Shown: piece after piece, positions 1 to 8,300 of the stretch
Layout of the letters: the number at the start of each line of letters is the position of its first letter
Position numbering within the stretch: position 1 is the stretch's first letter
NCBI GenBank assembly: GCA_001247695.2
Contig: LGRX02030616.1
Coordinates: forward strand, 1 to 25,101
Origin: Cymbomonas tetramitiformis
Taxonomy: Eukaryota > Chlorophyta > Pyramimonadophyceae > Pyramimonadales > Pyramimonadaceae
DNA: 25,101 nucleotides
Direction of reading: 5' to 3'
Notes under the pieces: model-generated
Database searches by the model: none
The model's input: the letters and a program-made list of their open reading frames with translations, nothing else
Told to the model about the DNA's origin: nothing
Program-made: the position numbers and the translations under genes

Positions 1-2
1 TT

Positions 3-191
3 CAGATTTTGAGGAGTCAGGATTGTTCGTCTCGCATCTTCTCTGGAAAGTCCCGAGATGACGGGTCTACAGACGGTTGCAACTTGCAACTTCTTAAGTA
101 TGTGAAAGTGAAAGAGCGCATCCCGGCTGGTATTACCCATGCCAGAAGCTGGTTGATCAGATTTGCTAAACAATCTTTGGAGTTTGCGTAA
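3..191 (+). CDS. Possible 3' end of an unidentified ORF, cut by the window edge
   Basis: An open frame runs from the left edge of the window to a TAA at 189-191, about 62 codons. The translation is of mixed composition and contains a short basic stretch (KYVKVKERIPAGITHARSW). I recognise no family or catalytic motif. It could be the last exon of a gene or transposon lying to the left, or a chance ORF. The opposite strand is also open over most of the same stretch, which lowers confidence. Confidence 0.2.
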   Translation, partial: QILRSQDCSSRIFSGKSRDDGSTDGCNLQLLKYVKVKERIPAGITHARSWLIRFAKQSLEFA

Positions 192-683
192 TAGGCGTAC
201 ATACTATCATGCGGCTGTGATTATTTTGAGCTCTGCAATGCGCTCATCTGAGCGTCAATCAGCCCGCACTGTTGTCACGAGCGCAAATTAGGCAGGGGCG
301 CTTGTCATTAGGAGCGGAATTATAAACAGCCGAGCTTCTAAACGTACCCGTTCAGTACGCGAATAGTTTCTCATCTTACCGACCTTTACATTAGTGTTTC
401 CCCCCTGCGGATGGTAGCTTATCGCTAACATTCACTCACTTACAGCTCGCGTGAATGTAAGGTGTGAGTTCATTGAAGCCCTCGAGTTTTGAAGCTCGCG
501 TTTTTCGATAAAGTTGCTACAGCTAGAGTGGGCTTTCCAAAACCTTTAATATGGTGTTATTATAAAATATAAAGGTACTAGACAGGCTCCATTGCTCAAA
601 AGACAACGGAATTAATAAATTTGCGCTCCGCGTTAGAGTGGATGTTGGTTACTTAACGCGGAACGGAGAATCTTTGCTCACAG
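192..683. other. Non-coding stretch, possibly the end of an intron
   Basis: No ORF of note and no recognisable repeat family. A short imperfect inverted repeat, CTCCGCGTTA paired with TAACGCGGAACGGAG, lies near 626-668. The stretch ends in a pyrimidine-rich TCTTTGCTCACAG (671-683) that would suit a 3' splice site in front of the exon starting at 684. No promoter was recognised. Confidence 0.3.
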
Positions 684-836
684 ACTAAGATGCACTTTGC
701 AAAAAAAGCATATTACGAAAAAATGGTCCTGAAACAAGGACATCAACCATCGTCAGCCACCGTGGTCACGTTCGATCCGTTTCAGCCAGGAATTTTCGCA
801 AAAATGCGAGATGCCAAATTCAGACAAATTTCTTGG
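684..836 (+). pseudogene. Left part of a host-like exon split by the PAT-like element
   Basis: The frame is open from 657 (the previous in-frame stop is TAA 654-656), with an ATG at 690. A good acceptor-like sequence ends at 683. The frame runs up to codon ATT at 837, which is also the first triplet of the PAT-like element. When the element is skipped, the same frame resumes at ATT 6120-6122 and stays open to 6457, so this looks like one exon cut by a transposon. The encoded piece is about 50 residues, basic at its start. I recognise no family. The reading-frame continuity is observed directly; calling it a host gene is inference, as it could belong to another transposon. Confidence 0.5.
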
Positions 837-867
837 ATTTCTCTTTTGCTCGAATCCTCATTTGCCA
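837..867 (-). repeat. B2 split direct repeat (outer 3' end of the PAT-like element)
   Basis: This 31-bp copy is identical to 1192-1222. It begins with ATT at 837 and marks the outer 3' end of the element in its own orientation. The gap to A2 (868-1029, 162 bp) is unique sequence. Confidence 0.8.
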
Positions 868-1029
868 AAGGCAGGCACTGCAATACATTTCATTAAAATG
901 ATTTTGTAAAGTGTTTAAAATGCATTTTGTGCTTTTACATGCTTTCTAAATTCAAGTTTTTGATGAGATGTCCAGACTGTCTGTGCACGTCACCAAAAGG
1001 AAAGAGTCCTCTGGGTCGGGAGCGGTGGG

Positions 1030-1194
1030 AAGAGCAAAAGGAACAGAGCTGAACAGGCGTGTCGCTTCGTGGCTACTTGTACATCCTGTTTGTGTCACGG
1101 AGCTACATGTGTCATTCGGCTCTACTGCAGCAGGAGTCACGGATTCTGAAAGTCTGAAACCACAAAAATTCTGTTGCACTCCAATTTGAACATT
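1030..1194 (-). repeat. A2 split direct repeat (165 bp)
   Basis: Identical by eye to A1 at 5958-6122 over 165 bp and in the same orientation. Its last three bases (ATT, 1192-1194) are also the first three of B1, so the internal B1-A2 junction mirrors the joint expected in a circular intermediate. Confidence 0.88.
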
Positions 1195-1222
1195 TCTCTT
1201 TTGCTCGAATCCTCATTTGCCA
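1192..1222 (-). repeat. B1 split direct repeat (31 bp)
   Basis: Identical to B2 at 837-867. It lies just downstream of the recombinase ORF in element orientation and overlaps A2 by ATT. A 13-bp segment just inside it (1240-1252, CTGTGAGGCACAC) is the exact inverse of 5912-5924 just inside A1. The pairing extends imperfectly to about 25 bp. Confidence 0.8.
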
Positions 1223-1271
1223 TGAAACCAAAGATGAAACTGTGAGGCACACACAAGAAATCTGATCTCTG

Positions 1272-2636
1272 TCACTGTGACCATGTTAACCAAGCGAAGT
1301 AGTAGTCCATGTCTGCGTCCCTCAGAGCTGTCGGGTCGATGTAGTGCTGCACTGCCGAAGAGAACTGTGACCAGCCTCCAAGGAAGCACACTTTCTCCAT
1401 TGTAACACCCACAGCTCGAGCACACGTCGTGGCACCCTTCCGGGTGCTGTGTGCAGAAAAGTGACCTCCTTCAGGAGGTCTGCAGTCCAGCTCGCTGAGA
1501 GCCAGACCAATCCAGTCATTTGCCACTGAAGCCTTGACGTTCTCCGGGTCCTCGGGTAGCAGCCGGTAGGCGTCATGTTGAGTCTTCTCAGAACTGTTCC
1601 AAGCCGTGTCACGGTGGAACTCCCAGTGCTCGATCAGCTCCTTCAACAGAGCCACCCCCTTCCAGGGGATGCACAGGCGTCTCTTCACCAGTTGATGCCG
1701 CCGTCCTTTCTCCTTTAGCAGCACCACTGAGAACTCACTGTTGCCACAATGAACGTGCTGCCGTGACAACGAGGTCCCCGTGTCCGGTCTGCCGAAGGTC
1801 ACGAAGGCAACAACCACGTAGGCGAAGGCTCGCAGTAGCCGCAACTCCTCAGGCGATCTCGGAGTCAAACTCAGCGCTGCTTTGTGCACACGTCGTACGT
1901 GTGCCGCTGGCAGCCACGTCCGCTGGGTCTCGATGTTCTCCTCCTGCACCGCCAGCTCCGCCTGGATGGTCGCCATCCCCTTCACAGCTCGGGTCACAGA
2001 ACGCCCCTTCGCTGGTCCAGGAAAACGTAGGTCCTCGTGGTAGTTGTTGATGGCAGACAGGTACGGCTGCAAGGAGGCCGACTTGATGCCCCCGTCCTTC
2101 AACAGAGAGGCGATGTACAGCAACACTGTCGCCTCCGATGCTGGCAGCCACGGCCGTTGGTGCTGCTCACAAAATAAAATGAAGCGCCGCGCCTTCGGTC
2201 CGTAGTTGCCCATCGTCGTGTCCAGCAGTGCCTTTCTCTGCATCGTCACTGCCAGTTCCGTGAGCCGGGAAGGTCCCAACTCACCCCTCCACCGCTCACA
2301 AAGTGAGCGCGTGAGGAAATTTTGTACAGCACCACCGCGCTTGTACTCTTCGTAGTCGCCTCCGCTGATCCGCTCGGTGTTCTCGCCGTCCGCGTCCGTT
2401 GCCTCGTCCGTGCTGTTGATGATTTTGAAGTTCTCCTCGGACAAGTCCAGCGTCTCCTCGTCGCCGTCGTCGTACAACACGTGCGCCTTCCCGTCCTCGT
2501 CGAACTCCTTCACCACACCCGGGTAGAAGCAGTCATCGTCCTTCCAGAACACCTCGATTCTCGTGCCCACGGTCACCTTGCTCGTTGTCGTACTCGTAGC
2601 AGAGCTCCTTCGTACTTCAGCAGCGTAGTAACTCAC
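1272..2636 (-). CDS. Tyrosine recombinase of the PAT-like element, with an N-terminal Tudor-like domain
   Basis: About 454 residues counted from a GTG at 2636-2634, which overlaps the TGA ending the RT ORF. The frame stays open upstream, but that part is antisense-like shadow of the RT/methyltransferase frame. Residues about 22-72 form a Tudor/PWWP-like barrel (GTRIEVFWKDDDCFYPG, then a VLYDDGDEE segment). A helical SAM-like N-terminal domain follows at about 125-215. The catalytic part carries Arg in TFGRPDTG, HSTRKG (HxxR), GGWS and the tyrosine nucleophile in QHYIDP, near the C terminus. Role: strand exchange to integrate the circular DNA copy, in place of a DDE integrase. No in-frame ATG lies before the Tudor-like segment, so translation may use a non-ATG start, reinitiation or a frameshift. 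The frame is intact. Confidence 0.88.
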   Translation of the reverse strand: MSYYAAEVRRSSATSTTTSKVTVGTRIEVFWKDDDCFYPGVVKEFDEDGKAHVLYDDGDEETLDLSEENFKIINSTDEATDADGENTERISGGDYEEYKRGGAVQNFLTRSLCERWRGELGPSRLTELAVTMQRKALLDTTMGNYGPKARRFILFCEQHQRPWLPASEATVLLYIASLLKDGGIKSASLQPYLSAINNYHEDLRFPGPAKGRSVTRAVKGMATIQAELAVQEENIETQRTWLPAAHVRRVHKAALSLTPRSPEELRLLRAFAYVVVAFVTFGRPDTGTSLSRQHVHCGNSEFSVVLLKEKGRRHQLVKRRLCIPWKGVALLKELIEHWEFHRDTAWNSSEKTQHDAYRLLPEDPENVKASVANDWIGLALSELDCRPPEGGHFSAHSTRKGATTCARAVGVTMEKVCFLGGWSQFSSAVQHYIDPTALRDADMDYYFAWLTWSQ

Positions 2637-4695
2637 GGGCGCGCCTCGATGAAGAACATCACAGCGTCCCACTTTGAGGGCCCGAGCAGCTCGGACCCTC
2701 CCAGCCTGCTCGGAGTGAACAGGTCCCTGCGCCGCGGCATGATCACCACCTCGGTGGCCAGGGCCTCCAGCTCCCTGAACCAGGACTGTCCCGGCCAGTA
2801 CGGAGCCACCACCGTAGCAGCGCCCCCCTCCTCCCGCAGCTTGTGCGCCACCTCGTCCAGCAGCGCCCACGGGGGGTTCACCCAATTGTTTTCCCCCCGC
2901 CAGTCGTACGTCAGAGAGTCCACACCCTCGCACTTCGGGTCCTTCCACGCAGCGTAGTACCGAGGAAGCTGCGCGGAGATCTCGGAAGCGAACCGGTCGA
3001 CTGTGTAGGGCCCCCACTGCTTGTTGGCCCACACGAACCAGTCCCGGTTCAGCCGCCAGTCGTCCAAATCCTCGCAACGCGAAAGGTTGTCGGCCCACAC
3101 GTTGGCCTCGCTGCGGATGTACCGAGCCTGCAACTCGATGTCGTGCAGATCCAGTAGCAGCCAGAGTCTCCTCATTCTCCTCATCAGGTCCGGGTTCCTG
3201 GAGGTGAAGTGCGACAGCATCGCCACCACCACCTGGTTGTCGCAGTAGAGCCGTACGACTAGCCCTCCAGCTCCTGCAGGAACGCCTGTACGGTCTTGTA
3301 CACGGCCTCCAACTCCAGGTGTGTAATGTGCCAGCTGCGCATCTCGTCCGGCCAGAAGCCTCGCGCGGGGAACTTCAGGTTCAGCACTCCTCCCCAGGCT
3401 GTCATCAAAGAGTCCGTGTGCACCTTCGCTCTCGTCGGGGATCTCCAGATCTTGCGCCCGTTCCACCTGCTCATCACAGGCAGCTTGGACCACCATTCTA
3501 AGTCCCTCCGAGCTGAGCGCGAGATTTTTACCTTCGCTCCCCAGCTGCGTTTCTCTGCCAGCACGAAGTAGAGCTCCCGTAGGTAGAGCCGCGCCGCTGG
3601 TACTGCCAAGTACACGGATTGGCAGAGTCCCGTGAAGGAAGCCAGTCTCCTGGCAGGAATCCACCTCCGATTTCTCGCTGCGTCGCACAGGATCTCCTTC
3701 GCCTTGGTGTGGATTTTGTGTACCCGTCGTTCTGTTACACGGAATTGTCCCAGCTTCAGGTCCACCTCCAGCCCGAGGTGCTCCACCACCTGTGTAGGCT
3801 CCCATTGGCCCTTCTTCTCGTTCCGCCGTAGGCCAAGTCGATGAAGCACCAGTTGAACTTTTTCTCGACGCAGAAAGCCTTCTCGCTGAGAGTCGACCAG
3901 CACCAGAAAATCGTCCATGTACGGTAGTACTCGCATTCCGCTGTGACGGTTCGCGTCCCCGCCAGCACCACCGGTCCTGCGACGAACTGACCATCGCTGT
4001 CGTACTGCGGAACCGTCACGCAGCCTCCTGATTTCTCTGCGATCTTCCGCTGCCTGTGGAGAACGTAGAGCCTCCACCATCACGCGTACGAACTTGCAGA
4101 ACACCCTCGGAGCGTCGCTCCATCCGAACGGCATCGCTGAACATTGAAGCAGGTCCCCTTGCAGGTCGAACTGCATGAACTTCTGGAAGTCCGGGTGGAT
4201 CCCCAGCGCGTGAAAACCGTCCTGGAGGTCGAAGCTGAAGCACCAGTCGCCCGGTTTCGCCAGTCTCCTTAGTTTCTTCAGCGTCTCCATCTTCACACGA
4301 TTTTTCACACACCACTGGTTCAGCCATCGGAAGTCCACCACCAGTCTCCACTTGTTCGTACCCGGTTTTGGCACCAAAAAAGCGCGAGAAACATGAGATC
4401 TTCTCGTCGCTCTCGTCCAGGCACCGTTCTCTAGCAGCCTCTCCTTCTCCGCGTCTAGCCACACCTGCAGCTGCCGCGTAGCATCCCTCAGTGACACCCC
4501 GTGGTCGAACGGAGGCGGAGGCCCGCGCTTCCACCTCAACTTCACCCCGTGAGTAATCCATTGCATCACCTCGGAACTGGCGCCCGCCGCGCGCCATGCT
4601 CCCCTCCGCTGTCTCACCTGCTGTTGCACGGTGAGTTTCCCCCGCCCAGCGCCCGGAGAGGGCTGTTGCGCTGGACGGGGTGGCGGCACGCACAT
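2633..4695 (-). pseudogene. Reverse transcriptase / RNase H / adenine methyltransferase ORF, with one frameshift
   Basis: ATG 4695-4693 overlaps the gag stop as TGATG. The first frame (to 3259, 478 residues) has a DIRS-type RT: SRAFLVPKPG, FDLQDGFHALGIHP (about 155-168), MPFGWSDAP, and catalytic YMDD at 259-262. A basic, Gly-rich stretch of about 40 residues separates MPFGWSDAP from YMDD, longer than usual. RNase H starts with HTDS (D428) and HLELEA. A TAG then interrupts at 3261-3259, and the domain continues in the -1 frame as LYCDNQ and ANVWADNLSR. It is followed by a phage-Dam-like N6-adenine methyltransferase (VDRFAS motif, NPPW motif) ending at 2633. I see no clear slippery heptamer, so a one-base loss in a G run is the simplest reading. 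Programmed frameshifting is the alternative. Confidence 0.87.
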
Positions 4696-5696
4696 CACAC
4701 ATCGGCCGCGGGCTTTCCGCCCCGGCCCTTGCCGCCTTTCTCGGTAGGCTTCTTACCGTCCTTCTCTTCCTTGTTCTTACGGTCCTTCCAGCGCAGGTCT
4801 CGGTCCCGTGGATTCACCACCCGCGTTTCCGCGTTCGCTGCGTTCTTCGCCGTCATGCTCAGCATCGCCTTGCCGCGGTTCTTGTCGAAGTCGTTCAGCC
4901 ACTGCTGCAACACCTCATCTGCCACCACGCCGTCTGCTGCCTGGTAGACTCTGTCCTCCACGAACTGCAGCTTTGCTCGTAGAGCGTCCGATCCTCACCG
5001 CTGCGAAGAACCAGGCTCCTGCTCCAGCTGCCCGCGCAGTTCCAGCATCGTCCACCTGTTGCACAGCAACGCGTACACGCCGTGCACCGAGTTGGTAACT
5101 GCGTGGAAACGTTTCTGCCACTCGCTCTTCGACAATCCGCAGTCCTCGTTCACGTCCAACGTCTCGTTGCATTCGCTCACCACGTCGTGCAAATAAGACA
5201 GCGCTGGAGCCAGAACCATGCACTCGTACTTCATTGAAGAGTTGGACTTCTTGGAGAGCGCGTCGTACGTCTTGCTGCCGTGCAGGTCGTACAACTGCGG
5301 CATCCTCGATGTCAGTGTAGCCGGCCGCGGTGGGAACGGGTTGATTGAGGCTGCTGGCACGTACTCCAGCTTCCTCCTTCTCTCCAGAAGTTGCTCGGCG
5401 GTCTTGGCTACGGTGTCCGGGTCAGAAGTCCCAGGCTTCGCTGCCACCTTCGCCTCCAACTCCACGTTGATCTGTGCTTGTCGTTGAAGCTCGTCACGCA
5501 GCAGGCGATGCTCCTCTGCCTGCTGCCTCTGCATTTCAAGCACCTCCCCTTGCTGCTTCTGCATGACCAGAATTTGTTGCATCAGCACGTCCTGAGTGGA
5601 CGGTGCTGCCGGGGAAGGGGAAGCCTGCCCGATGTCTGGCTTCCCCGGGAGGGGAGGGAAATCCTCTGTAGACTTGCCCTTCGCAGTTCCAGCCAT
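4695..5696 (-). pseudogene. Gag-like ORF of the PAT-like element, with an in-frame TGA
   Basis: ATG at 5696-5694 opens a frame of 334 codons, interrupted by one TGA at 4997-4995 and resuming in the same frame to TGA 4697-4695. The N-terminal third is Pro-rich (EDFPPLPGKPD), then a Gln-rich coiled-coil-like stretch (MQKQQGEVLEMQRQQAEEH), a folded middle region, and a Lys-rich basic tail (KNKEEKDGKKPTEKGGKG) that could bind nucleic acid. No zinc knuckle is visible, which fits many DIRS gag proteins. The internal stop sits after SSQR and would be explained by a single CGA-to-TGA change. Readthrough cannot be excluded. The end overlaps the RT start by one base (TGATG), suggesting coupled translation. 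Confidence 0.75.
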
Positions 5697-5957
5697 TTTC
5701 TCTCCCTCAAAGGAGTAACAGTGAAGTCAATCGTACTGCCGTAGCCGATGTGAAGCCGTCGTTTGAAGTCGTAACGCCGTCCCCGCGACTTCGCTGTCAG
5801 ATCTCCTGTCGTCGTTCGATCGCCGTCGTACAACCTAGTGGTCTAGTCACTACCTACTCTACTGTTTACAGGTGAAACAGGTGAAGAAATTCTTACAAAA
5901 TCGGATTTGCAGTGTGCCTCACAGAGTACCGTAGGTACCCGTGAAGTTCCTGTTTGC

Positions 5958-6122
5958 AAGAGCAAAAGGAACAGAGCTGAACAGGCGTGTCGCTTCGTGG
6001 CTACTTGTACATCCTGTTTGTGTCACGGAGCTACATGTGTCATTCGGCTCTACTGCAGCAGGAGTCACGGATTCTGAAAGTCTGAAACCACAAAAATTCT
6101 GTTGCACTCCAATTTGAACATT
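5958..6122 (-). repeat. A1 split direct repeat (outer 5' end of the PAT-like element)
   Basis: A 165-bp copy identical by eye to 1030-1194. Its outer end is ATT at 6120-6122, which doubles as a codon of the interrupted host-like exon. Confidence 0.88.
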
Positions 6123-6457
6123 CTGCCCGTCAAATCAGGAGTCGTCAAAGATGCAAGAACTGTAATCGAAGATGAGACTTGGGACCAAGTGACGGAGCAA
6201 CGGTGTGCTCCATGGACCCAGGGCCGTAAGATGGCTTTGATTCGCAAAATTTGGAGCAACGGACAAGACGCGGACCACGCTGAGCTCAGCTCGTCGCTTG
6301 TCCTTAAGTTGTGCAAGTATGCGCCCCTCTTCTGCACAGTGTTTTTCAAAACGCTTAGCCGTTTAGACTTCAGGGTTGTTCTGAAGTGCATCTCCTTGGC
6401 GGCGTTCCTCAATGATGTGCCTGAAGTTGTGCAAGTGAACGCCGACCGGGAAGGGAG
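6120..6457 (+). pseudogene. Right part of the host-like exon split by the PAT-like element
   Basis: The frame continues from 684-836 when the element is removed (codon ATT at 6120-6122, then CTG at 6123). It stays open to a TGA at 6462-6464. The translation has ordinary protein composition, e.g. KMALIRKIW and LDFRVVLKCISLAAFLND. No known family was recognised. Near the end of this frame the neighbouring frame takes over (see 6458-6489 and 6490-6655), so the likely last coding base here is 6457. The orientation is opposite to the inserted element. Confidence 0.45.
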
Positions 6458-6489
6458 GTGCTGAGAGGGCTTGGAAGGTGGCATTGCAG
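6458..6489 (+). other. Candidate 32-nt GT-AG intron, or frameshift site
   Basis: The segment starts GTGCTGAG and ends GCATTGCAG. Removing it joins the exon ending at 6457 in frame to the downstream frame, reading DREGRVSDPTKEL across the junction. Thirty-two bases is very short for most nuclear introns, so a small indel that broke the frame is an equally good reading. Confidence 0.25.
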
Positions 6490-6655
6490 AGTCAGTGATC
6501 CGACCAAGGAATTATACCAGCTGGTGTTCTCTTCGAACTCTCATTGTGCAAGCGCACATATGTCGGCAGGCGAAAAATTATATGCCACCATCACGGCCGC
6601 CTTTTCACGGTATGATGATTTGTCTGAAGCTATTGATGAAGCATACAAATGTTAG
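6490..6655 (+). CDS. Probable C-terminal coding segment of the split host-like gene
   Basis: The frame reads VSDPTKELYQLVFSSN and ends LSEAIDEAYKC before TAG 6653-6655. The composition is that of a real C terminus: helix-forming and acidic at the end. It connects in frame to 6120-6457 only if 6458-6489 is removed or a frameshift is assumed. No family was recognised. A longer ORF in another frame covers the same region but is rich in Cys and Trp and shows nothing recognisable. Confidence 0.35.
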
Positions 6656-8141
6656 GTGGCGTGTTTTGAGAGAAGCCTGTCAGATGCATGCACTCCTTTC
6701 CTCCTACACGAGGGGGATTTCCATATTGGCAGGTGTTGCATTATATGGGAATGCTGGTGTCATGATGCTCAGCAAACATTTTGAAAACTTATTTCGGCTG
6801 CTCTGCGCTGCTGCAGGTGACTGCATGCAGTTTTGTTGGCTGGATTGTCGTGGCAATCAGTACATGTCTTACATTATCACTGATCAAAGTTCGGTAGGTC
6901 AGAAATCTCAAATCGAGGATACCTCTATTGTGCCTGTTCTTTGCATAAGTCGTTGCACAAAAGTGACACATATGGTATCGCATGGTTCATGTGTGTGCCC
7001 CAAACATCGAGTTACATATCCAGCAGGTAGAGTGGTTCTTACATTTGCTGTCAATAGATTCGTTTGGAACATCTCTGCTGGAATATTCTTTCTCGGCTTG
7101 TCAGCATCAAGGAACAAGTCTTTTGGCATTTTATCCATGTGCTATACGAACGCAACCGTGTATCGTCCAAGAACGGAACAAATTGTCTGCCTGTGGGCTC
7201 ACCGATTCGGCAGAATGTCAGTCTGGTAGATTTCTACCACTCTATAAGTCGTAATCGCAATTATTATGGGGCTGCTTCTGTTTGCTTCGAAACGAGCTTG
7301 TGGTATTTGGTATGCCTGCATCCCGAATTTTTCAGATTCGTGTTCATCCAATACAAATGGCAATGCTCCTGTCGTTCTATTCCATACCTTGGAGGTGCAC
7401 GTGTGAGGCGACTATGCCAGATTATTGTAGTGATTCCGTTTATGAGCGAGCGGTGTTGTTCGTGTTGATATGGTATGCGGCTAACTGCAGAAGATGTATA
7501 GGAAAGCATCCACATGCAATGCTGGATGAATCAAATGCATGCACTGGTTCAAAGCATGTATGCCACCGTAGAAACACTACCGTGCGTTTCTAGCGTAAGT
7601 ATAGCATATCTATAATACGAGGATGACATGTGATGAACATAAAAGGGTAGCCAACCGCAACATGGTACCCGCTGTTCAAACACCAAATGCGACAATTTGA
7701 AATATTGTAATTCTGTATTTTAAAATTCGGTGATGCCCTTTTCTCTGTACCAGTCTCCTAAATCTATGTGGGAACACCTACGAATGTCCGCATGAAAGTG
7801 ATCCTGCCAAGGGATGGTATTTACTATTTAGTTGACTTTTGAAATAAATGGTCGCTGTTGAAATGATAGACCCCCAATTGCATTAAGGGACGGTATCGAG
7901 CCTCCCCCCTTTGCGCCCAACTTCTATCGATGCTTTAGAATAACACCGAAAAAAATATCGATCGATGTGATACTTGAAAAAATGTGAAATTGGATATCTA
8001 CAAAGGTTCATAGTTTGATTTTTCCTGTCGAATGAATATGAATAACACTGAACAAGTTATCGATTGATGACAACAAATATTTCTGGTATCATGCAGAAAT
8101 CATATCAGGTCAGGAGTATGTCCGGGAGTGAGGGCCCTACT
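6656..8141. other. Non-coding region downstream of the split gene
   Basis: Several overlapping ORFs of 70-250 codons exist on both strands, but their products are Cys/Trp/His-rich and without motifs, so I treat them as chance. The part from about 7600 is AT-rich with no repeat structure that I can define. Confidence 0.4.
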
Positions 8142-8300
8142 TACGACGACATTTTTGTACCTCCAAAATTTTGCATACAAAACCTCTAAAAATCGTGTTT
8201 TGCGTCCAAAAATGCCAACCAAGTTATTTTTGTAGTACAAAAATAACTTTTGTACCTACAAAAATGACTTTTGTGGGTCCCGAAATTATTTTTGGAGGCA
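8142..8300 (+). repeat. Dispersed 159-bp repeat, left copy
   Basis: Matches 11568-11726 in the same orientation with only two differences that I could find (near 8189 and 8252). It is rich in TTTTTG and CAAAAA tracts. At 8221-8249 it contains a palindrome with 14-bp arms (AAGTTATTTTTGTA) and a single central G. The flanks differ, so this is probably a fragment of a dispersed, fold-back-like family; the right copy continues beyond this unit. Confidence 0.8.

Larger units (their letters stand above)
837..6122 (-). mobile_element. PAT-like (DIRS-order) tyrosine-recombinase retrotransposon
   Basis: In minus-strand order the element reads A1 (6122-5958), gag, RT/RNase H/adenine methyltransferase, tyrosine recombinase, B1 (1222-1192), A2 (1194-1030), B2 (867-837). 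This split-direct-repeat layout with a methyltransferase domain is the known hallmark of PAT-like elements. DIRS1 proper has inverted termini, and Ngaro lacks the methyltransferase. Length is about 5.29 kb. Both outer ends carry ATT, and B1 and A2 overlap by the same ATT, as expected if a circle was joined and integrated by the recombinase without a target duplication. The two 165-bp A copies are identical by eye, suggesting a fairly recent insertion. However, gag has an in-frame stop and RNase H has a frameshift, so this copy is probably not autonomous. Confidence 0.9.

Noticed and set aside
2322..2957. 211-codon + strand ORF
   Set aside because: It is antisense to the recombinase and methyltransferase frames, which have clear motifs.
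6471..7229. 252-codon ORF on the + strand
   Set aside because: Cys/Trp/His-rich, no motif, starts in a frame different from the better-looking coding segment at 6490-6655, and overlapped by other long ORFs.
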